Below, one piece after another: positions 31,263 through 35,122 of a DNA stretch of 35,122 bases; within the stretch, counting starts at the first letter, position 1, and each line of letters opens with the position of its first letter. The stretch lies in assembly GCA_050331455.1 (NCBI GenBank), contig JBHJGV010000096.1, positions 1 through 35,122 on the forward strand, in the 5' to 3' direction. The notes beneath the pieces are model-generated. The model saw nothing but the letters and a program-made list of their open reading frames with translations, was not told the origin of the DNA and searched no databases. Source of the stretch: CAYUYV01 sp050331455 (GTDB lineage Bacteria > Pseudomonadota > Alphaproteobacteria > JAJFIK01). Both the position numbers and the translations under genes were made by a program.

Positions 31263-33016
31263 AATGCAGCCCCGTCGAGCAGGCCGAGTTCCAGTTTGCG
31301 GGTCACCTGGTCCCGCAGGTCCGGTTCCGGATCGAGCCTCAGGGTGTGGTTCCACTGGTAGCGCGCCTCGATGCGCCGCTCGACCTGCCAATAGGCGTCG
31401 CCCAGATGATCGTTGATCACCGGATCCCCGGGCTCCAGGGATACGGCGCGCTCGAGCTGTTCCACGGCGTCCTCGAAGTCGCCGCGCTGGTACAGACCCC
31501 AGCCCAGGCTGTCGATGATGAAACCGTTTCGGGGCTGAAGTTTCACGGCCGTGCGGATCATGGCCATGGCCTCGTCCAGATTGACGCCCCGGTCGATCCA
31601 GGAATAGCCGAGATAGTTCAGCACGAAGGGCTGATTGGGCTGGAGCGCCAGGGCGCGTTTCAGGGCGGTTTCCGCCTCGTCCCAGCGCTTAGACCGTTCA
31701 AGCGCGATACCGTATTGATGGAACAGGGCCCAGTGCTGGCGCTGGGGCACCCCGTCGATCTGCTGGATCGCGCGTCCGTAATATTCCGCGGCCGCCCCAT
31801 AATTCTCGTCGGCCAGGAACAGGTCGCCAATGGAGCCAAGCACATCGATGTTTTCGGGCGCGATCTTGATGACGCCCTTCAGGGTGTCGATGGCCTCCTC
31901 GGTCCGCTCGCGCCGGCTGAGGCCAAGGGCGATCTGGATCTGGGCATTGGCCCAGAGGGGCGAACTGCGCGGCACCCGCGAATAGACCTTGGCAGCCATG
32001 TCGTGGCGCCCGGCCGTGTCCAGGATCTCGGCGAGCAGGGACTGGGCGACGGGAAAATTCGGGTGCAGATAAAGCGCGATGTTCAGATAGACGATGGGGA
32101 GGTCGAGGCCCCGTTCGTCTTCGCGCGCGAGGGCGCCGGCGAACGCAAAGATGGCCTCCGCGGCACCGGCCTGGGCCGTGGGCACGAGGCGCGCCGGTGC
32201 GGGCTGGCCCCGTTCGACGCGGTAAAGCGCCGAACCCACCGCCGGATGGGCGCCGATCTCGGTCAGGAAGGTCCGGTAGACGCTGGATGCCGTGTCCCTC
32301 TGGCCGGCGCGCTCCAGGAACCGACCATAGGCCTGGACCACCCGGAGACTGGCGCCGTCGGCGATCTTCATCGCGGCGATGTAGTAATCTTCCGCTTGCA
32401 GCGTATTGCCGGCAAGATCATGGATGAGCGCCGCGTGGTAGGCCTGATAGAGGTTCAGGCTTCCCGCATCGCCAAGCTGCCTCAAGCGGGCCACGGCGAG
32501 GTCGGCCTGACCATTGCCGCTCAAGGCCCAGGCCTCGATGAGCAGATTGACCAAATCCGTGAGCGGACCGCTGCCGGCCGCATCCACCTGGGCGCGGGCC
32601 GTTCCGAAGGCGCCTTCGCGCATGGCATGGGCGGCAAGCACCAGACGGCCCAGCCGGTCGTCGCTGCGGCTGTCCACGATCCGCTCGGCCAGGGCAACCG
32701 CGCTTTCAACCCGCCCACTGCTCAGATCGAGGAGGAAGGCCCGCTCCAGAATGGCCCGGTCCATGGGCCGTTTCTCAAGGGCCCGGCCGTAATATTGGGC
32801 AGCCGAGGCGGTGTCTTGAACCTTGCCCGCATGACGGGCCGAGAGGTAGTCCCCGGCAAGGGTCGTCTGAGTCCCGATCACCGGTCCCGTGACGGGAACG
32901 GTGGCACAGCCCGCGGCCGCAAGGGTCAGCAGGATCAGACCCAGGACCCGTGCGCCCAGAAGGGCGCCCCCGGTTCCCGGCAATCCGATGGTGTGTGATG
33001 CAGTCCTGGCGAGCAC
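31259..33016 (-). CDS. Tetratricopeptide-repeat lipoprotein
   Basis: 585 residues. GTG 33016 is chosen because AGGAGAGG lies seven bases upstream and it yields a lipoprotein signal: ARVLGLILLTLAAAGC with the lipidated Cys at 37. The longer frame upstream runs into the ETF-QO gene. The mature protein is a solenoid of TPR units, clearest in the C-terminal half (AAEYYGRAIQQI, WDEAETALKRALALQPNQPFVLNYLGYSWIDRG, GDFEDAVEQLERAVSLEPGDPVINDHLGDAYW). It probably acts as a membrane-attached scaffold in the periplasm. A TPR gene between ETF-QO and ispE is a common alphaproteobacterial order. Its partner is unknown. Confidence 0.88.
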   Translation of the reverse strand: MLARTASHTIGLPGTGGALLGARVLGLILLTLAAAGCATVPVTGPVIGTQTTLAGDYLSARHAGKVQDTASAAQYYGRALEKRPMDRAILERAFLLDLSSGRVESAVALAERIVDSRSDDRLGRLVLAAHAMREGAFGTARAQVDAAGSGPLTDLVNLLIEAWALSGNGQADLAVARLRQLGDAGSLNLYQAYHAALIHDLAGNTLQAEDYYIAAMKIADGASLRVVQAYGRFLERAGQRDTASSVYRTFLTEIGAHPAVGSALYRVERGQPAPARLVPTAQAGAAEAIFAFAGALAREDERGLDLPIVYLNIALYLHPNFPVAQSLLAEILDTAGRHDMAAKVYSRVPRSSPLWANAQIQIALGLSRRERTEEAIDTLKGVIKIAPENIDVLGSIGDLFLADENYGAAAEYYGRAIQQIDGVPQRQHWALFHQYGIALERSKRWDEAETALKRALALQPNQPFVLNYLGYSWIDRGVNLDEAMAMIRTAVKLQPRNGFIIDSLGWGLYQRGDFEDAVEQLERAVSLEPGDPVINDHLGDAYWQVERRIEARYQWNHTLRLDPEPDLRDQVTRKLELGLLDGAAL

Positions 33017-33044
33017 GCGGCCTCTCCTCGACGGTGTTGAGATG

Positions 33045-34703
33045 TCACGTGTTCGGATAGCTGGGACCGCCGCCGCCCTCGGGCACGACCCAGTTGATGT
33101 TCTGGCTGGGGTCTTTGATATCGCAGGTCTTGCAGTGGATGCAGTTCTGCGAGTTGATGACGAATTTGGGGTTCTCGCCCTTTTCGTCATAGGTGAATTC
33201 GTAAACCGCCGCCGGACAATAGCGCGAGGACGGACCGGCATAATTGGGCAGATTGACCGCCACCGGCACGGTATCGTCCTTGAGCTGAAGGTGAACCGGC
33301 TGGTCTTCCATGTGATAGGTGTTGGTCAGATAGACCGAAGACAGGCGATCGAAAGTCAGAACCCCATCGGGCTTGGGATAGTCGATGGGCTTGCTTTCGG
33401 AGGCCGGGCGCAAGGTTGCATGGTCCGGCTTGCCATGGCCCAAAGTACCGAACAGGGAAAAGCCGAACAGCGTGTTCATCCACATGTCGAACCCGCCGAG
33501 CCCCATGCCCAGGAACGTTCCGAAGCGCGACAGGAGCGGCTTCACATTGCGCACCCGCTTCAAGTCTTTGTAGACGTGGGAGGCGCGGTATTTTTCCGTG
33601 TAGGTCACAAGCTCATCGCTCGTCCGGCCGTCCTGCAGGGCCTCGAATACGGCCTCGGCGCCCATCATGCCGGTCTTCATGGCGTTGTGGCTGCCCTTGA
33701 TGCGGGGCACATTGACGAAACCGGCGCAACAGCCGATCAGCGCCCCGCCCGGGAAGGTAAGCTTGGGAACGGATTGCAGCCCGCCCTCGGTGATGGCCCG
33801 ACCGCCATAGACGATCCGCTTGCCGCCTTCCAGATAGTGGCGGACCTTCGGATGGGTCTTGAAACGCTGGAATTCCTCGAACGGCGAGAGATACGGGTTC
33901 TTGTAGTTCAGGTGCACCACAAAGCCGATGGAGACTTGGTTGTCCTCGATATGATACATCCAGGAGCCGCCGCCGGTCTCGTCATCCAGCGGCCAGCCCA
34001 TGGTGTGCACCACGAGGCCCGGCTGATGCTTGGCCGGATCGATCTCCCAGATTTCCTTGATGCCCAGACCGTATTTCTGGGGCTCGCAATCCTTGTCCAG
34101 CTCGAAATGGCGCTTGAGGCCTTTGGTCAGGGAACCGTGCGCGCCTTCCGCGAAGAGCGTGTATTTGGCGTGCAGTTCAATGCCCGGCGTGTAGCTGTCC
34201 TTTTGGGAGCCGTCCTCGGCGACGCCGAAATCGCCCGTGGCCACGCCCTTCACGCTACCATCGTCATTAAACAGAACGTCCGAGACCGCAAAGCCCGGAT
34301 AGATCTCCACGCCCATGGCTTCGGCCTGTTCGCCCAGCCAGCGGGTCACATTGGCCAGACTGCCGGTGTAGTTGCCGTGATTGCTCATCAGCGGCGGCAT
34401 GGGCCAGTTGGGAATGCGGAAGCCGCCCTTTTCGGTCAGCCACAGAAACTGGTCGTCGGTCACCTTGACCGTCAATGGGCAGCCCTGGTCTTTCCAGTCC
34501 GGGATCAACTCGTCGAGGGCAATCGGATCCATCACCACGCCGGACAGGATGTGAGCCCCGATTTCTGAGCCCTTTTCGAGCACGGCGATGGAATAGTCCG
34601 CGCCGGCGGCCTCGCACAATTTGCGGAATTGGATCGCAGCGCTCAGACCAGCCGGTCCGCCGCCCACGATCACCAGGTCATATTCCATCGCTTCGCGGTC
34701 CAT
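33045..34703 (-). CDS. Electron-transfer flavoprotein-ubiquinone oxidoreductase
   Basis: 552 residues, the usual size. An N-terminal FAD-binding VIVGGGPAGLSAAIQF (11-26), EKGSEIGAHILSGVVMDPIAL, and a C-terminal 4Fe-4S site with Cys in NCIHCKTCDIKDP, preceded by SSRYCPAAVYEF. It passes electrons from acyl-CoA and other dehydrogenases, through ETF, to ubiquinone at the inner membrane. ATG 34703 is chosen because GGGAGGACACG precedes it; an ATG 15 codons further up lacks a ribosome site. It is the first gene of an operon with the TPR lipoprotein (28 bases downstream) and ispE. Confidence 0.96.
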   Translation of the reverse strand: MDREAMEYDLVIVGGGPAGLSAAIQFRKLCEAAGADYSIAVLEKGSEIGAHILSGVVMDPIALDELIPDWKDQGCPLTVKVTDDQFLWLTEKGGFRIPNWPMPPLMSNHGNYTGSLANVTRWLGEQAEAMGVEIYPGFAVSDVLFNDDGSVKGVATGDFGVAEDGSQKDSYTPGIELHAKYTLFAEGAHGSLTKGLKRHFELDKDCEPQKYGLGIKEIWEIDPAKHQPGLVVHTMGWPLDDETGGGSWMYHIEDNQVSIGFVVHLNYKNPYLSPFEEFQRFKTHPKVRHYLEGGKRIVYGGRAITEGGLQSVPKLTFPGGALIGCCAGFVNVPRIKGSHNAMKTGMMGAEAVFEALQDGRTSDELVTYTEKYRASHVYKDLKRVRNVKPLLSRFGTFLGMGLGGFDMWMNTLFGFSLFGTLGHGKPDHATLRPASESKPIDYPKPDGVLTFDRLSSVYLTNTYHMEDQPVHLQLKDDTVPVAVNLPNYAGPSSRYCPAAVYEFTYDEKGENPKFVINSQNCIHCKTCDIKDPSQNINWVVPEGGGGPSYPNT

Positions 34704-35004
34704 CGTGTCCTCCCAGCTTGTCAACACAGGCGCCGCGGGCCCCGCCACGCCATTTGTTCCCTATCCGCCGCATGGTATCATGCCTAAAAAGGCGATGAGC
34801 CGCACCCATTCGTCGCGCAAAAGTGCAGCACACCAGCATGGGGTTATCGGGCGTCCCGCCACGGGGGTCAACCGCTGCTCCGCCCCCGGTCCGAACCGGA
34901 CGATCCCAGGACCGTCCGCACCCTAACCGGCAGACCTTGGTTAAGATTTAAATCCCCGATCCTGCACGCTTTCCCTCTCAAACCCTGTCGCCAGAGCCTG
35001 CACC
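34704..35004. other. Divergent promoter region, ETF-QO / uracil-DNA glycosylase
   Basis: 301 bases, no gene seen. It holds a small hairpin (GCATG-GTAT-CATGC, 34770-34783) followed on the plus strand by CTAAAAAGG, a short GTCCG/CGGAC inverted repeat near 34890, and an A/T-rich patch (GGTTAAGATTTAAATC, near 34939-34954) that may be part of the rightward promoter. Confidence 0.4.
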
Positions 35005-35122
35005 ATGACCCAGCCATCGGACAACGCTGCAGCGGCACGACACAAGGGGCTGCGTGCCCTGCTGACATGGTACACGGCCATGGGCGTGGAGGACATTGTC
35101 GGACCCGGCCCGGCCCGCCACC
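35005..35122 (+). CDS. Probable uracil-DNA glycosylase, N-terminus only
   Basis: 39 codons before the window edge: after a short variable start, LRALLTWYTAMGVEDIVG resembles the N-terminal helix of alphaproteobacterial family 4/5 uracil-DNA glycosylases (LLxWYxxMGVDxAI). These Fe-S enzymes remove uracil from DNA. The catalytic part is outside the window. The position, divergent from ETF-QO, agrees with the gene order common in alphaproteobacteria. No strong ribosome site is seen before ATG 35005. Confidence 0.6.
   Translation, partial: MTQPSDNAAAARHKGLRALLTWYTAMGVEDIVGPGPARH

Noticed and set aside
31346..32998. Long plus-strand open frame of 550 codons
   Set aside because: It lies opposite the TPR lipoprotein gene, whose product has clear repeats and a lipobox. 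Long antisense frames are expected in GC-rich DNA.
32889..34568. Plus-strand open frame of 559 codons
   Set aside because: Antisense of the ETF-QO gene; no recognisable domain, while the minus frame has complete FAD and Fe-S motifs.
34939..34954. CtrA-type site (TTAA repeats) in the rightward promoter region
   Set aside because: The two TTAA boxes are three bases apart, not the seven needed for a CtrA box.
10500..35122. tRNA or rRNA genes
   Set aside because: No cloverleaf-like GTTCGA-type stretch with matching stems or rRNA-like sequence was recognised in intergenic regions; a dedicated search was not possible here.

Overview
The window looks like chromosome from a GC-rich alphaproteobacterium. 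Pointers are a MucR/Ros regulator with the C-x2-D zinc-finger variant, a DUF2336 protein, pyruvate phosphate dikinase, an ETF-ubiquinone oxidoreductase / TPR lipoprotein / ispE cluster, and a long run of housekeeping genes (ispB, DUF2007, trmN6-like, S49 peptidase, glyQ, glyS, ppdK, meaB). No rRNA, tRNA or CRISPR array was seen.

Left part (1-9,980). The window opens inside an IS1380-family transposase whose insertion end has removed the start of a GNAT acetyltransferase gene. Next come a degenerate receiver-domain protein, a secreted beta-propeller-like protein, mucR, and a leftward Mrp-type Na+/H+ antiporter operon in the order A-B-C-D-F. The mrpE slot holds only a 44-codon reading frame, and no mrpG follows mrpF. 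A hexapeptide-repeat acyltransferase diverges from mrpA.

Middle part (10,000-19,730). DUF2336 protein, a small lipoprotein, a TonB-dependent receptor and a TspO/MBR-like membrane protein are followed by a scarred segment (about 15,800-17,540). It contains a fragment of a DUF6880-type gene, a PIN-domain toxin gene cut by an in-frame amber codon, its excisionase-type antitoxin, and a 125-bp second copy of part of the TspO-like gene. Two exported or membrane-anchored phosphodiesterases follow: a Ca2+-dependent PI-PLC-like enzyme and a GDPD. A GGGTTGAAACCC palindrome recurs between genes in this part.

Right part (19,790-35,122). This is ordinary core genome: ispB leftward; DUF2007, tRNA methyltransferase-like, S49 peptidase and a small CxxC membrane protein rightward; glyQ-glyS; ppdK translationally coupled to a MeaB-type GTPase; and a leftward operon of ETF-QO, TPR lipoprotein and ispE. 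The window ends in the first codons of a probable uracil-DNA glycosylase. The most unusual things seen are the incomplete Mrp operon and the decayed toxin-antitoxin locus next to the partial gene duplication. I did not find a clearly new multi-gene system.
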